Under the pieces are notes generated by a model. That model was given only the letters and a program-made list of their open reading frames with translations, was not told the DNA's origin and searched no databases. 64,000 nt of DNA. Origin: Pelagibacteraceae bacterium AG-426-E17 (lineage in GTDB: Bacteria; Pseudomonadota; Alphaproteobacteria; Pelagibacterales; Pelagibacteraceae). Position numbers and translations under genes: made by a program. Below, one piece after another: positions 35,237-47,434 of this stretch. The stretch spans positions 542,001 to 606,000 of the forward strand of contig QCNP01000001.1 of NCBI GenBank assembly GCA_003210095.1, in the 5' to 3' direction. How positions within the stretch are numbered: the first letter of the stretch is position 1; every line of letters begins with the position of its first letter.

Positions 35237-36527
35237 CTTTTAGTCCACCTAAATTTGATCTATCTAAACTTATTTTGCCACCATGCGATCTTACAACATC
35301 AGATGCAATTGATAACCCAAGCCCAACGCTAGACTTCGAATCTCCTCTTCCTTTATTAATTTTATAGAAAGGTTTAAACACGTTATCGTACTCTTTTTTT
35401 AAAATACCAGGTCCGTCATCCTCAATTGTCAAAATCAAATTTTTATTTATTTTTTTTGCAATTATTTGAATTTTGTCACCATATTTTAATGCATTATCAA
35501 TAATATTACTTAAGCATCTTATTAATAAATTTTTTCTACCATTAAACTCTTTTATATTTTCTAATTCAACATTTATTGAGTTATTATTATATTTTTTAAT
35601 AAGCTTGTTGACCATATCTGTAAAGTTAAATTTTTCACTTACTTCTGAAGAGGTTGAACGCGCAAACTGTAAATATTCATTTAACATTTTCTCCATTTCT
35701 TGAACATCCTCAGATAGTTTTTTTGCTATCTCTTTATCTTTTATAAATGCAAGTTGTAGCTTTATTCTTGTTAAAGGAGTTCGAAGATCGTGACTAATAC
35801 CAGATAACATTTCTGATCTTTGATTTAAATGTCTAATAATCCTTTTTCTCATTCTATCAAATTCATAACCAGCTTGTCTTATTTCTAAAGCGCCGGATGG
35901 TCTAAATTCTCCAACATCATCTCCTCTACCAAATCTTTCAGATGCTTTAGCTAAATTCACTATCGGTCTTGTTTGATTTTTTAAAAAAATTAAAGCTATT
36001 GTAATTAATAATATTGCTGGCAAAGTAATCCACAAGGCAAATAATCTTGCAGAAGAACTTGTAACTCTATCCTTTGGAATATAAAATTCAAAATACCCAT
36101 TTATGTATTTTATTTTTAAATCAATTAAATCTTGAAATTTAGTAGTATCAAACCAGTAATTTAAAGATCTAGATTTAAGCTCCCTTCTAAGAGTTCGATC
36201 CATCGGGCTAAACCATCTTTCCATTTCTTGTTTTGGTAAATTACCAAATGTTTGAAACTTCACAGTAAAATTGTGATGTTCTTCAAATAACTTTATTAGA
36301 TTATCTTTATTATATTCCTCATTCTCATAAGCCTCCATAAAAAAATTAATTTCACCAATAAGTGCTCTAGTCATTCCTTTATTAGTTTTTATCCATAAGC
36401 TATCAAAAAAAACTATTGATATAGTAACTTGTAAAACAATTATTGGTACTGCTACTATTAATAGAGCTCTATAGAAAAGTCTTTTAGGTAACAATTCTTT
36501 AATTAATTTACTCAATCCAAAGAACAT
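35214..36527 (-). CDS. EnvZ-like sensor histidine kinase
   Basis: A 437-residue membrane kinase. Two membrane helices (about residues 20-42 and 162-183) flank a periplasmic sensor of about 120 residues. A HAMP domain follows (RPIVNLAKASERFGRGDD), then the phosphoacceptor His246 in GISHDLRTPLTR. The ATPase domain has the N box IIDNALKYGD, the G1 box EDDGPGI and the G2 box GLGLSIASDVVRSHGG. It overlaps the response regulator gene by 20 bases, so the two are cognate partners. The signal is unknown; the arrangement resembles the alphaproteobacterial MarR-regulator-kinase locus near ilvE. Confidence 0.94.
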   Translation of the reverse strand: MFFGLSKLIKELLPKRLFYRALLIVAVPIIVLQVTISIVFFDSLWIKTNKGMTRALIGEINFFMEAYENEEYNKDNLIKLFEEHHNFTVKFQTFGNLPKQEMERWFSPMDRTLRRELKSRSLNYWFDTTKFQDLIDLKIKYINGYFEFYIPKDRVTSSSARLFALWITLPAILLITIALIFLKNQTRPIVNLAKASERFGRGDDVGEFRPSGALEIRQAGYEFDRMRKRIIRHLNQRSEMLSGISHDLRTPLTRIKLQLAFIKDKEIAKKLSEDVQEMEKMLNEYLQFARSTSSEVSEKFNFTDMVNKLIKKYNNNSINVELENIKEFNGRKNLLIRCLSNIIDNALKYGDKIQIIAKKINKNLILTIEDDGPGILKKEYDNVFKPFYKINKGRGDSKSSVGLGLSIASDVVRSHGGKISLDRSNLGGLKVKISLPF

Positions 36528-37185
36528 ATCCTGATCCTCTTATAGTTTGTAAATACTTTGGACTTTTGGGGCTTAATTCTATTTTTTTTCTCAATCTTGT
36601 TATAATCACATCAATAGATCTCTCTTTATTTAAATTAATAATGTTACCTATCTCAGTTCTTGAAAATACCTTTCCTGGATTATTAATCATTTTTTCTAAT
36701 AGTCTTTTTTCAGTTTGATTAATTTTAAATTCTTTATCTTTATTAAAAATTAAAAGTTTATTTAAATCAATTTTGATATTTCCAAAATTTATTGTTCTTA
36801 TAATATTTTTTTTCTGAGTTTTAACTAAAATATTTTTAATTCTTAATAATAATTCTTGTGGTTCAAATGGTTTGGAAAGATAATCATCTGCACCTATTTC
36901 TAGTCCTGTCACTCTTTCTTTCGCCTCTCCTTTTGCAGTTAAAAGAATTATAGGTGTGTCAAATTTTTTTTTATTTTCAGATAAAAATTCTAATCCGCTT
37001 TTACCAGGCATCATTATGTCAAGTACTATTAGGTCAAATTTTAAAAGTTCAATTTTTTTTTGTGCCTCCTCAGCACAATCAGCTGTATTAATTAAGAAAT
37101 TTTTTTCATTCAAATATTTTTTTACAAGATTTCTTATGCCATCATCATCATCAACTACTAAAATATGACCTTCAAAATTTTTCAT
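36508..37185 (-). CDS. OmpR-family response regulator (PetR-like)
   Basis: A 225-residue two-domain regulator. The receiver has the acidic pocket Asp12-14, phosphoacceptor Asp56 (LIVLDIMMPG), Thr83 and Lys105 (LSKPF). The C-terminal winged helix contains the recognition helix RSIDVIITRLRKKIE and ends RGSGYVLWIE. It overlaps both neighbours: MarR by 14 bases and the kinase by 20. In Rhodobacter the MarR-like PetP and OmpR-like PetR act together and are needed for petABC expression; this pair has the same order, and petABC is in the window. Orthology is inferred from order and family only. Confidence 0.93.
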   Translation of the reverse strand: MKNFEGHILVVDDDDGIRNLVKKYLNEKNFLINTADCAEEAQKKIELLKFDLIVLDIMMPGKSGLEFLSENKKKFDTPIILLTAKGEAKERVTGLEIGADDYLSKPFEPQELLLRIKNILVKTQKKNIIRTINFGNIKIDLNKLLIFNKDKEFKINQTEKRLLEKMINNPGKVFSRTEIGNIINLNKERSIDVIITRLRKKIELSPKSPKYLQTIRGSGYVLWIE

Positions 37186-37615
37186 CTAAAATCCTTTTTA
37201 GAACAAGATCAAAATTTAATACCTCTTTAGCTGATGAATTTAAAAAGGCTTTATATATTCTTTTTTTTTGATTAACAAAAATTTCACCATATATTTTGTT
37301 TCCTTTATCACTTAAATAAATGTGTCTTACTCGGCTATCTTTTGCATCTTTTTTAAATTCTAGTAAATTTAATTTCTTCAAATCGTTCAGAACTCTATTC
37401 AAGCTTTGTTTTGTTACATTTAATTTGTTAAGCAATTGTGAAATTGTTATTCCTTTGTAAAAAGATATTAAATGCAGCGACTTATGATGAGCAGTTCCTA
37501 ATTCATACTTTTTAAGTATTTTTTTGGGGTCATTAAAAGACTCTCTGTAAGTAACAAAAATTTTTTCAATAAACCCTTTTAATTGTTCATCTTTTAGATA
37601 AAGAAGTTCTTTCAT
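37172..37615 (-). CDS. MarR-family transcriptional regulator (PetP-like)
   Basis: A 147-residue winged-helix protein with the MarR layout: N-terminal dimerisation helix, DNA-binding ITISQLLNKLNVTKQSLNRVLNDLKKLNLLEF (about residues 54-85) and a wing KDAKDSRVRHIYLSDKG. It is the first gene of the MarR-regulator-kinase operon and is divergent from ilvE across 62 bases. A PetP-like role alongside the response regulator is the preferred reading; control of ilvE or of itself through the shared region is also possible. Ligand unknown. Confidence 0.88.
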   Translation of the reverse strand: MKELLYLKDEQLKGFIEKIFVTYRESFNDPKKILKKYELGTAHHKSLHLISFYKGITISQLLNKLNVTKQSLNRVLNDLKKLNLLEFKKDAKDSRVRHIYLSDKGNKIYGEIFVNQKKRIYKAFLNSSAKEVLNFDLVLKRILDEKF

Positions 37616-37630
37616 AATTAGTAAGTTATA

Positions 37631-37659
37631 TTGACATATTAAATTTAGGAAGTTATTTT
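37631..37659 (+). promoter_or_regulatory. Candidate ilvE promoter
   Basis: A perfect -35 TTGACA (37631-37636), 17-base spacer and TATTTT (37654-37659) lie 18 bases before the ilvE start. The region is only 62 bases long and also has to serve the divergent MarR gene, whose protein could bind here. The -10 box is weak, which would suit an activated promoter. Confidence 0.5.
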
Positions 37660-37677
37660 TTCATAAATTTTCTTTTT

Positions 37678-38562
37678 ATGATGATTCCTTACGATAAAAG
37701 AGATGGTAAGATATGGTATAACGCCAGCCTCGTGGACTGGTCAGATGTTAAAGTTCATGTACTAAGTCACGGCTTACACTATGCAAGTTGCGTTTTTGAA
37801 GGTGAGAGAGTTTATGATGGTGAAATTTTTAAACTTGAGGAGCATACTTCAAGATTTTTTCACTCAGCAAGAAGAATGGGTTTTGAAATACCTTATACTG
37901 AAGAACAAATTAACAAAGCGTGCAAACAAATTATTTCCGTACAAAATGTGGAAAATGGTTACGTGAGACCGGTCGCTTGGCGTGGAAGTGAAATGATGGC
38001 TATTTCAGCTCAACAAACAAAAATTCATGTTGCTGTTGCAACTTGGGAGTGGGGATCTTATTTTGATCCCAAACTTAAACTTGAGGGAATTAAATTAAAC
38101 ATATCCAAATGGAAAAGACCTGCTCCAGATACTATTCCTTGGGATACTAAAGCATCTGGATTATATATGATATGCACATTATCAAAACATGAAGCTGAAA
38201 GAGATGGATACACCGACTCTCTTATGCTAGACCATGAGGGTAATGTTGCAGAGGCAACTGGAGCGAACGTTTTTTTTAAAGATAAAGATGGTATTTTACA
38301 TACACCAATACCTGACTCATTTCTAGACGGCATAACTAGACGAACAGTAATTGAAATAGCTAAATCAAAAAATATTAAAGTGTTAGAGAGAAAAATTAAT
38401 CCTGAAGAATTAAAAAACTTTTCAGGTTGTTTTTTAACAGGAACAGCGGCAGAGGTTACTCCTGTTTCTAAAATTGCAAATTACGATTTTAAAGTTTGTA
38501 ATACAATTATTGAACTATCAGATTCCTACCAGTTAGTAGTAAGAAAAAAGAAAGCAGCTTAA
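37678..38562 (+). CDS. ilvE: Branched-chain amino acid aminotransferase
   Basis: A 294-residue class IV PLP aminotransferase for the final step of leucine, isoleucine and valine synthesis. Features: VHVLSHGLHYASCVFEGERVYDG, the PLP lysine in WDTKASGLYMICTLSKHEA, and EATGANVFFKDKDG followed by FLDGITRRTVIEIAK. Two ATGs open the frame; either may be used. Related D-amino acid aminotransferases and aminodeoxychorismate lyases are less likely given length and motifs. Divergent from the MarR gene and abutting the convergent pgsA with no spacer. Confidence 0.94.
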   Translation: MMIPYDKRDGKIWYNASLVDWSDVKVHVLSHGLHYASCVFEGERVYDGEIFKLEEHTSRFFHSARRMGFEIPYTEEQINKACKQIISVQNVENGYVRPVAWRGSEMMAISAQQTKIHVAVATWEWGSYFDPKLKLEGIKLNISKWKRPAPDTIPWDTKASGLYMICTLSKHEAERDGYTDSLMLDHEGNVAEATGANVFFKDKDGILHTPIPDSFLDGITRRTVIEIAKSKNIKVLERKINPEELKNFSGCFLTGTAAEVTPVSKIANYDFKVCNTIIELSDSYQLVVRKKKAA

Positions 38563-39144
38563 TTATTTATTATCTTCTGAAATTGCGTGATCAATACCTT
38601 TTCTCAAATAATCGTATGCGGTAAATAATGTTAAGAAAGCCGATAACCACAAAATTATAATTCCGATTGTTTGAGCATTGTAATCTTGAAAATTAAGAAT
38701 TTTGTTACCTGTTTCACCTGTTAAAAGAATAGAAATAGAAAACATTTGTAAAAAAGTTTTTAATTTTGCAAGATTTGATACTGGCAAGTTAACTTGCCCT
38801 TTAGCTAAAAATTCTCTTAAACCAGAAATCAAAATCTCCCTTATTAAAATAATAATCGCAGCAATAACCTCAAAATTTTTTATTGTCCCGTCCATTACTA
38901 AAAGTATAAGTGCAGTAGCGACAATAATTTTATCAGCAATCGGATCTAATAATTCACCAAGTTTAGATTCTTCTTTATATAACCTAGCTAATAATCCATC
39001 CAAAAAGTCAGTGAAAGAAGCAACTACGAATAAAAAAAAAGGTATAACATCACCATAAAAACCTGGTAAATAAAAAGTTAGAACAAATATTGGAACTATT
39101 ATTATCCTGCCAATTGTTAAATAATTTGGAAATTTAAATCTCAT
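38563..39144 (-). CDS. pgsA: CDP-diacylglycerol-glycerol-3-phosphate 3-phosphatidyltransferase
   Basis: A 193-residue membrane enzyme with about five helices that makes phosphatidylglycerol phosphate. The CDP-alcohol phosphatidyltransferase motif is [26 protein letters not shown] (DGxxAR, then G and two Asp). The N-terminus [16 protein letters not shown] is typical of PgsA. It overlaps the uvrC end by 4 bases; pairing with uvrC is frequent in bacteria. Confidence 0.95.
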   Translation of the reverse strand: MRFKFPNYLTIGRIIIVPIFVLTFYLPGFYGDVIPFFLFVVASFTDFLDGLLARLYKEESKLGELLDPIADKIIVATALILLVMDGTIKNFEVIAAIIILIREILISGLREFLAKGQVNLPVSNLAKLKTFLQMFSISILLTGETGNKILNFQDYNAQTIGIIILWLSAFLTLFTAYDYLRKGIDHAISEDNK

Positions 39145-40976
39145 TCGTGGAAAAAGTTATATATTTTTTTTGCTACCTTATCTTCGACCCCGTCTACAGA
39201 TTTAATTTCATCTAAGCTAGCTGACTCAACAGCTCTTGCTGATCCAAAATGATTTAATAGAGCCCTCTTTCTAATAGATCCGATCCCATCTATTTGATCA
39301 AGAAGTGATTTCTTTAAACCCTTCTTTCTTTTAGCTCTATGAGCACTAATTGCAAACCTGTGGGCTTCATCCCTCATTCTTTGTAAAAAGAAAAGTGTAG
39401 GGTCATTTTTTTCAAATTTGAAACTTTTACCGTTGTGAAAGAAGGTTTCATCACCACTATTTCTAAATTTACCCTTTGCTATCGCTATCACTGGAATTTC
39501 ATGTAGACCTAGTTCATTCATCGTTTCTCTTACTACGGAGTATTGACCCTTACCACCATCAATTAAAATTAAGTCAGGTAAAGTCAAATAATGTTCTTTT
39601 TCTTGTAAGGCTCTTTTAAACCTTCGATTTATAACCTCTCTCATCATACCATAATCATCCTGTAAATTATTTTTAATTTTTATATTAAATTTTCTGTAAC
39701 GTTTTTTTGCGAAACCTTCCTCTCCAAATGCAATCAGCGCCCCAATGCTATCTGTACCTTGAATATGACTGTTGTCGTAAACCTCTACTAAATTGATATT
39801 GCTATTAAGACTAAATTTTTGTGAAATGTTTTCAAAAAGCTCTTTATTATTTTGACTCTCATAAAGCTTCCTATTTAAACTATCTTTTGCATTTTTAATT
39901 GCTTGATTAATAACTTTTAGTTTTGAACCTTTCTTCGCAACCGTGATGTTGACTTGTTTATTTTCTTTTTTACTTAAGGTTTTCTCTATTAATAATTTTT
40001 CTTTTATTTCTTCACTTAATATAATATTTCCAGGGACGCTTTTATTTTCATAAAATTGAGAGATAAATGAATTAATTATATTACTTAAATTTTCATCAGG
40101 ATCATGTTTTGGAAAAAAAGCCTGATTACCCCAATTTTGCTTTGACCTATAAAAAAAAACTTGGATACAAGTTTTACCAGACTCTTTATAACCCGCAATT
40201 ACATCAGCCTCTACTAGGTTTGCTTCATTAACTCTTTGAGATGACTGAATTATGTTTAGTGATTTAATTCTATCTCTAAGTAACGCAGCTTTTTCAAAAT
40301 CAAGTTCGTCACTGGCTATTTCCATTTGTTGAGATAAGCTTTTTTGTATCTTTCTTGATTTTCCAGAAACAAAGTCAATTGCATCATCAACTGATTTTTT
40401 GTAATCCTCTTTATCAATAAAATTTACACATGGACCAGAGCACCTTTTAATTTGGTATAATATGCACGGCCTTTCCCTATTTTTAAATACTGTATCGTCA
40501 CAAATTCTTAACTGAAATATTTTCTGTATCATTTTTATAGTCCAGTTTGCAGAGCCTGCAGATGCAAAAGGTCCAAAGAAAAAACCTTCTTTATTTTTTT
40601 TTCCTCTATGTTTTTTAATTTGTGGCCAATTATCTTTGTTACTAATGAAAATGAAGGGAAAAGATTTATCATCTCTTAATAATATGTTGAACCTGGGTTT
40701 ATGTTTTTTAATTAAATTAGCCTCTAAAAGTAAAGCTTCACTCTCATTTGAAGTTGTTGTTATTTCCAGTTTTTTTGTCTTAGCCAACATTCTCTCGGTT
40801 CTGATTATATGATTTTTTTCAGATACATAACTTTTCAATCTATTAGGTAAATTTTTTGCTTTTCCGACATACAAAACCTCGTTCTTTTCACCTAACATTT
40901 TGTAAACACCTGGCAATTTAGCGATTAACGGTATTTCTTTTTTTATGATGTTTTTTCCTGTTTCAGAACTTGTCAT
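39141..40976 (-). CDS. uvrC: Excinuclease ABC subunit C
   Basis: A 611-residue nucleotide excision repair nuclease. The N-terminal GIY-YIG domain is [28 protein letters not shown], the UVR (UvrB-binding) motif is [21 protein letters not shown], the RNase H-like 5' nuclease has [11 protein letters not shown] and [10 protein letters not shown], and the helix-hairpin-helix pair is at the C-terminus ([17 protein letters not shown]). Full length. It overlaps folB by 14 bases and pgsA by 4, and uvrB is two genes upstream in the same string. Confidence 0.97.
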   Translation of the reverse strand: MTSSETGKNIIKKEIPLIAKLPGVYKMLGEKNEVLYVGKAKNLPNRLKSYVSEKNHIIRTERMLAKTKKLEITTTSNESEALLLEANLIKKHKPRFNILLRDDKSFPFIFISNKDNWPQIKKHRGKKNKEGFFFGPFASAGSANWTIKMIQKIFQLRICDDTVFKNRERPCILYQIKRCSGPCVNFIDKEDYKKSVDDAIDFVSGKSRKIQKSLSQQMEIASDELDFEKAALLRDRIKSLNIIQSSQRVNEANLVEADVIAGYKESGKTCIQVFFYRSKQNWGNQAFFPKHDPDENLSNIINSFISQFYENKSVPGNIILSEEIKEKLLIEKTLSKKENKQVNITVAKKGSKLKVINQAIKNAKDSLNRKLYESQNNKELFENISQKFSLNSNINLVEVYDNSHIQGTDSIGALIAFGEEGFAKKRYRKFNIKIKNNLQDDYGMMREVINRRFKRALQEKEHYLTLPDLILIDGGKGQYSVVRETMNELGLHEIPVIAIAKGKFRNSGDETFFHNGKSFKFEKNDPTLFFLQRMRDEAHRFAISAHRAKRKKGLKKSLLDQIDGIGSIRKRALLNHFGSARAVESASLDEIKSVDGVEDKVAKKIYNFFHE

Positions 40977-41388
40977 AGCTTCTTTTTTTTGAAATCTGTA
41001 TTCCTACAGACGAGCAATCCTTCATTATCTCAAGTTTTTCAATTTTAAGATTAATTTTCTCAATTCTTTTATCTTTAAAAAGCTCGTCAAACACATCTTC
41101 AGCTAGAGTTTCTAAGAAATTATAATGTTTGTTATTGACTAATTTTTTTATCACTTTTACGACTTTTGAATAGTTTACGATAGATTTTAGATCTTTATCA
41201 TTTGAAGGTTTTTTGTCTCTATAATCGATTTCTAGAGAAAATTTAACTCGCTGAGGTTTTTCTTTTTCAAATTCATAATATCCAAGTTTTAGGTTTAAAA
41301 TAAGTTCTTTGATTAAAACTTTTTTTTCGTAATTAAATAAGTTTCTTGATTTATCTATTCTAAAAATTTTAATATTGTTTTTTTTCAT
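40963..41388 (-). CDS. folB: Dihydroneopterin aldolase-like protein (FolB)
   Basis: A 141-residue protein whose central part matches the FolB tunnelling fold: [28 protein letters not shown], then [33 protein letters not shown] and [17 protein letters not shown]. FolB converts dihydroneopterin to hydroxymethyl-dihydropterin in folate synthesis. The N-terminal 25 residues are an extra charged segment. It overlaps the SDR reductase gene by 4 bases; such pairs suggest pterin metabolism for both. Confidence 0.88.
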   Translation of the reverse strand: MKKNNIKIFRIDKSRNLFNYEKKVLIKELILNLKLGYYEFEKEKPQRVKFSLEIDYRDKKPSNDKDLKSIVNYSKVVKVIKKLVNNKHYNFLETLAEDVFDELFKDKRIEKINLKIEKLEIMKDCSSVGIQISKKRSYDKF

Positions 41389-42140
41389 TCTTTAATTCCT
41401 AATATATCCGGTGTTTGCCAATTTAAACTTTGTCCACTATCTAGTGCTAAAACTTGGCCTGTAATAGACCTATTTTTAATAAAAAAGTCAACCGCATTAC
41501 AAATATCATTAATATTTACTTGTCTTCTTAATGGTGTAGCAAGATACTGTTTTTTAAAATGAGAGTTTGATTGCCTTTTATTTTTAATAGTAGGTCCTGG
41601 TGCAATTCCATTAACTCTTATATTTGGCGCAAAACTCATCGCGCTTGTTTTAGTCATAGTGTACAGACCGGCTTTGCTTAAAGTATATGAAAAAAAATGT
41701 GGAGTAAGTTTAAAAACTCTTTGGTCAATAATATTGATGATATTATTATTACCTTTCATAACATGCTTAGAGAATTCTTTAGATAAAATAGCAGGCGCTT
41801 TTAAGTTTGCATCTAAATGATTATTCCAACTTTTAGAATTAAAATTTTCAATTTTGTCATTATCAAATACTGAGGCATTATTAATTAGACAATCAAGATA
41901 ACCCATTTTTGTTTTTGCAAACTTTACAATTTTTTTAACATCTTTTTCTTTTCTCAAGTCTGCTTTAATTAAGTAAATTTTTGATCCCTTTTTTTCTAGT
42001 TTTTTTTTTAAAAGTTCACCCTTAGCTCTAGACATATTGTACTGGATTACGATTTGAATTTTAAATCCAGATAATTGTTCTGCAATTGCTGCTCCAATTC
42101 TGGTAGCACCACCTGTGATAATTATTTTCTGTGCTTCCAT
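41385..42140 (-). CDS. Short-chain dehydrogenase, pteridine reductase-like (FolM)
   Basis: A 251-residue Rossmann-fold oxidoreductase. The cofactor loop is [17 protein letters not shown] (TGGxxRIG, with Arg favouring NADPH as in pteridine reductases). The NAG-like motif is CLINNASVF and the catalytic Tyr/Lys are in [13 protein letters not shown]. The C-terminus has VNGIAPGP and [14 protein letters not shown]. The neighbouring folB makes a dihydrofolate/pteridine reductase role likely, perhaps helping reduce dihydropterins. It overlaps uvrB by 19 bases. Confidence 0.86.
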   Translation of the reverse strand: MEAQKIIITGGATRIGAAIAEQLSGFKIQIVIQYNMSRAKGELLKKKLEKKGSKIYLIKADLRKEKDVKKIVKFAKTKMGYLDCLINNASVFDNDKIENFNSKSWNNHLDANLKAPAILSKEFSKHVMKGNNNIINIIDQRVFKLTPHFFSYTLSKAGLYTMTKTSAMSFAPNIRVNGIAPGPTIKNKRQSNSHFKKQYLATPLRRQVNINDICNAVDFFIKNRSITGQVLALDSGQSLNWQTPDILGIKE

Positions 42141-44296
42141 TTTTTCTCTCTTTTTTTTGTTACCTTTGTACCTGGCATTCCCATTGTTGATCGACCTTTA
42201 GGATATAGTTTATTTTTCACATCATATTGTCTAATTTTAGGATTTAAAGTTATTTCAAGCTCCGTACTTTCTAACTTTCTAATTTCATCTCTAATTTTTG
42301 CGGCTTCTTCAAACTCAAGATTAGAAGCTGCTTCCTTCATTTTTCTATCAAGAGCCTTAAGGTGTTTTTTAAGATTTCCACCTATGTTTGAACCTTCGCT
42401 AATTTTTACGTAATCTTTTTCATAAACACTTTCTAAAATATCACTAATTTCTTTTTTAACCGACTTTGCATCGATTTTATTTTTTTTATTATATTCTATT
42501 TGAATTGATCTTCTTCTATCTGTTTCTTTTATTGCCTTCTTAATACTTTTCGTTTCCTTATCTGCGTAAAGAATTACTTTCCCATCAACGTTTCTAGCTG
42601 CCCTACCAATAGTTTGAATTAAAGATGTTTCTGACCTTAAGAACCCTTCTTTATCTGCATCTAAAATTCCGACTAGGGCACACTCTGGTATATCAAGACC
42701 TTCTCTTAATAAATTTATTCCTACAAGAACATCAAATACACCCATCCTTAAATCACGCATAATTTCTATTCTTTCAAGCGTATCAATATCAGAATGAAGG
42801 TATCTTACTTTTATTCCATTTTCATGAAGATACTCAGTTAAATCCTCTGCCATTTTTTTTGTTAGAGTGGTGACTAAAACCCTGTAATTTTTATCAATAA
42901 CTTTTTTACATTCATGCATTAAATCGTCTACTTGATTTTTAGCAGGTTTAATCTCTACTGCTGGATCAATTAAACCCGTAGGTCTAATTACTTGATCTAT
43001 AAATTTACCTTTAGTCTGTTCTAATTCCCAAGGACCAGGGGTTGCCGAAACAAATATAGTTTGTGTTCTCATTAAATCCCATTCCTCAAATTTTAATGGT
43101 CTATTATCCATACAAGAAGGAAGACGGAAACCATACTCTGCAAGAGTACTTTTTCTTGATCTGTCTCCCTTAAACATTCCGTTGAGCTGAGGAACTGTTA
43201 CATGAGACTCATCTACAAAAACTAAAGTGTTATCTGGAAAGTATTCAAATAAAGTTGGTGGTGGCTCTCCTGGCTTTCTACCTGACAAAAATCTAGAGTA
43301 ATTTTCTATACCTGCACAAGATCCTGTAGCCTCTATCATTTCTAAGTCGAACTTAGTTCTTTCTTCTAATCTTTGAGCTTCAAGTAATTTATTTTCAGAT
43401 TTATGTTTTTTTAATGTTATTTCTAATTCTTTTCTAATATTTATAATTGCTTGCTCCACGGTTGGTTTAGGAGTTATGTAATGGCTATTAGCGTAAACTT
43501 TTATTAAATTTAATTCTCTTACTTGATCTCCTGTCAATGGATCAAATTCCTCAATTTTTTCTAATTTGTCACCAAATAAATTCAATCTCCAAGCTCTATC
43601 TTCAAGATGTGAAGGAAATATTTCAAGATACTCACCTCGCGCTCTAAATGTTCCTCTGTAAAAATTTTGATCATTTCTTTTATACTGAAGAGCGACCAAT
43701 GATTTAATTATTTGATTTCTATTATAGTCATAATTTCTTTGAAGCGTCAAAGTCATTTTGCTGTATGCCTCAACTGATCCCAAACCATAAATGCATGATA
43801 CACTTGCTACAATTAGTACATCATCCCTTTCCAATAAAGACCTTGTTGCTGAGTGTCTCATTCTGTCTATTTGTTCATTTATTGACGCTTCTTTTTCTAT
43901 ATATGTATCTGATCTTGGCACATAAGCTTCAGGGGTGTAGTAATCATAATAAGAAACAAAATACTCAACGGCATTTTCAGGAAAAAAAGTTTTCATTTCA
44001 CCGTAAAGCTGTGCCGCTAAAGTTTTATTTGGTGCTAAAATTAATGCAGGTCTATTTGTTTCTTCAATAACTTTAGCCATCGTAAAAGTTTTACCGGATC
44101 CGGTTACTCCTAATAATACTTGATTAAACTCTCCCTTTTTCGCGCTCTTAACTAATTTTTTAATAGCCTCAGGTTGATCTCCGGCAGGTTTAAAATCAGA
44201 CTTTATTTTAAATTTTTTGCCACCTTCTAATTTTCCAGCAAACTTTGGATTTTTGCTCTGTATATCCGAAATTAAATCTTGATAAGTATTTTGCAT
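42122..44296 (-). CDS. uvrB: Excinuclease ABC subunit B
   Basis: A 724-residue helicase-like damage verification protein. Walker A is [15 protein letters not shown], the beta-hairpin region is [20 protein letters not shown], Walker B is LVFVDESH, helicase motif VI is [16 protein letters not shown], and the C-terminal UVR motif is [19 protein letters not shown]. It has about 50 more residues than many homologues, partly at the basic C-terminus. First gene of the uvrB-SDR-folB-uvrC-pgsA string, divergent from the aminotransferase across 36 bases. Confidence 0.98.
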   Translation of the reverse strand: MQNTYQDLISDIQSKNPKFAGKLEGGKKFKIKSDFKPAGDQPEAIKKLVKSAKKGEFNQVLLGVTGSGKTFTMAKVIEETNRPALILAPNKTLAAQLYGEMKTFFPENAVEYFVSYYDYYTPEAYVPRSDTYIEKEASINEQIDRMRHSATRSLLERDDVLIVASVSCIYGLGSVEAYSKMTLTLQRNYDYNRNQIIKSLVALQYKRNDQNFYRGTFRARGEYLEIFPSHLEDRAWRLNLFGDKLEKIEEFDPLTGDQVRELNLIKVYANSHYITPKPTVEQAIINIRKELEITLKKHKSENKLLEAQRLEERTKFDLEMIEATGSCAGIENYSRFLSGRKPGEPPPTLFEYFPDNTLVFVDESHVTVPQLNGMFKGDRSRKSTLAEYGFRLPSCMDNRPLKFEEWDLMRTQTIFVSATPGPWELEQTKGKFIDQVIRPTGLIDPAVEIKPAKNQVDDLMHECKKVIDKNYRVLVTTLTKKMAEDLTEYLHENGIKVRYLHSDIDTLERIEIMRDLRMGVFDVLVGINLLREGLDIPECALVGILDADKEGFLRSETSLIQTIGRAARNVDGKVILYADKETKSIKKAIKETDRRRSIQIEYNKKNKIDAKSVKKEISDILESVYEKDYVKISEGSNIGGNLKKHLKALDRKMKEAASNLEFEEAAKIRDEIRKLESTELEITLNPKIRQYDVKNKLYPKGRSTMGMPGTKVTKKREKKWKHRK

Positions 44297-44320
44297 ATAT
44301 TAAACAAAGTAATAAAATAA

Positions 44321-46476
<2,156 letters not shown>

Positions 46477-46497
46477 ATGAAAGCTATATAGTAATTA

Positions 46498-47433
46498 ATG
46501 GGTAAATTAAAAGGGTTATTATTGACAGAGGGATTACATGGTATGATTAGTCAGGTTGAGGGTTTAGCAAAAGCTCTTGATCTAGATTATTTTCACGAAA
46601 AAGTTGAATTAAATAGTTTTTGGAAATTAATCCCACCGAAATTGACGCCTGTTAAAAAGTTTGTCTTTAAAAATAATATTAAAAAAGACTTTGATTTAAT
46701 TATTTCATGTGGGAGGAAAAGCGTTATACCATCAATATATCTAAAAAAAATCAATAGCAAAAAAATTAAAAATATTCATGTTCAAGATCCAAAAGTCAAT
46801 TTTAAGAATTTCGATTATATTATTTCTCCTGAACACGATGACTTAAAAGCTGATAATGTTATAAGTTCAAAAGGAGCAATTCATTATTTAACCTCCAAAG
46901 AAATTGACGAGAAAAAAAATTATTTGCTAGAAAGAATTTCAAAAGAAAAAAAAATTATTACTTTTATTTTGGGCGGCCCAACTAAATATTATTCATACTC
47001 TAATCAAAACTTGCTGAATATTTTCTCAAAAATTAGCAAACAGGTTTTAAATAATAATTTTCAAGTAATAGTAATACCTTCAAACAGAACACCGTCTAGA
47101 ACAATAGATCTTGCAAAAAAATTTTTTAGTAAAGAACATTTAATCATTGATAAAGTTGATAAAGACGCATATTTATCTTCTCTAGGAATTGCAGATTATA
47201 TAATTGTCACATGTGATTCTAGCTCGATGATTTCAGAAGCAGCTTTAACAGGTAAGCCATTATATGTGGCTATGATACCACCAATAAAAAAAGATACTAG
47301 ATTTCAAAAATTTAGGAAACTATTTGAAAGTATGAACATCTTAAGGGAATTTGATGATAAATTGGAAGTTTGGAATTACGAAAAACTTGATGAAACTAAA
47401 AGAATAGCATATGAACTAAAAAAAAATTTGTAA
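46498..47433 (+). CDS. ELM1-like (DUF1022) family protein
   Basis: A 311-residue protein resembling the mitochondrial fission ELM1 family found widely in Alphaproteobacteria. Landmarks: LTEGLHGMISQVEGLAKAL, SCGRKSVIPSIYLKK, HVQDPKVNFKNFDYIISPEHD, FILGGPTKYY and DYIIVTCDSSSMISEAALTGKPLYVAMIPP. The fold is reminiscent of GT-B glycosyltransferases. In plants ELM1 recruits a dynamin to mitochondria; the bacterial role is unknown. It is one base upstream of the oxygenase-like gene and probably coupled with it. Confidence 0.85.
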   Translation: MGKLKGLLLTEGLHGMISQVEGLAKALDLDYFHEKVELNSFWKLIPPKLTPVKKFVFKNNIKKDFDLIISCGRKSVIPSIYLKKINSKKIKNIHVQDPKVNFKNFDYIISPEHDDLKADNVISSKGAIHYLTSKEIDEKKNYLLERISKEKKIITFILGGPTKYYSYSNQNLLNIFSKISKQVLNNNFQVIVIPSNRTPSRTIDLAKKFFSKEHLIIDKVDKDAYLSSLGIADYIIVTCDSSSMISEAALTGKPLYVAMIPPIKKDTRFQKFRKLFESMNILREFDDKLEVWNYEKLDETKRIAYELKKNL

Positions 47434-47434
47434 A

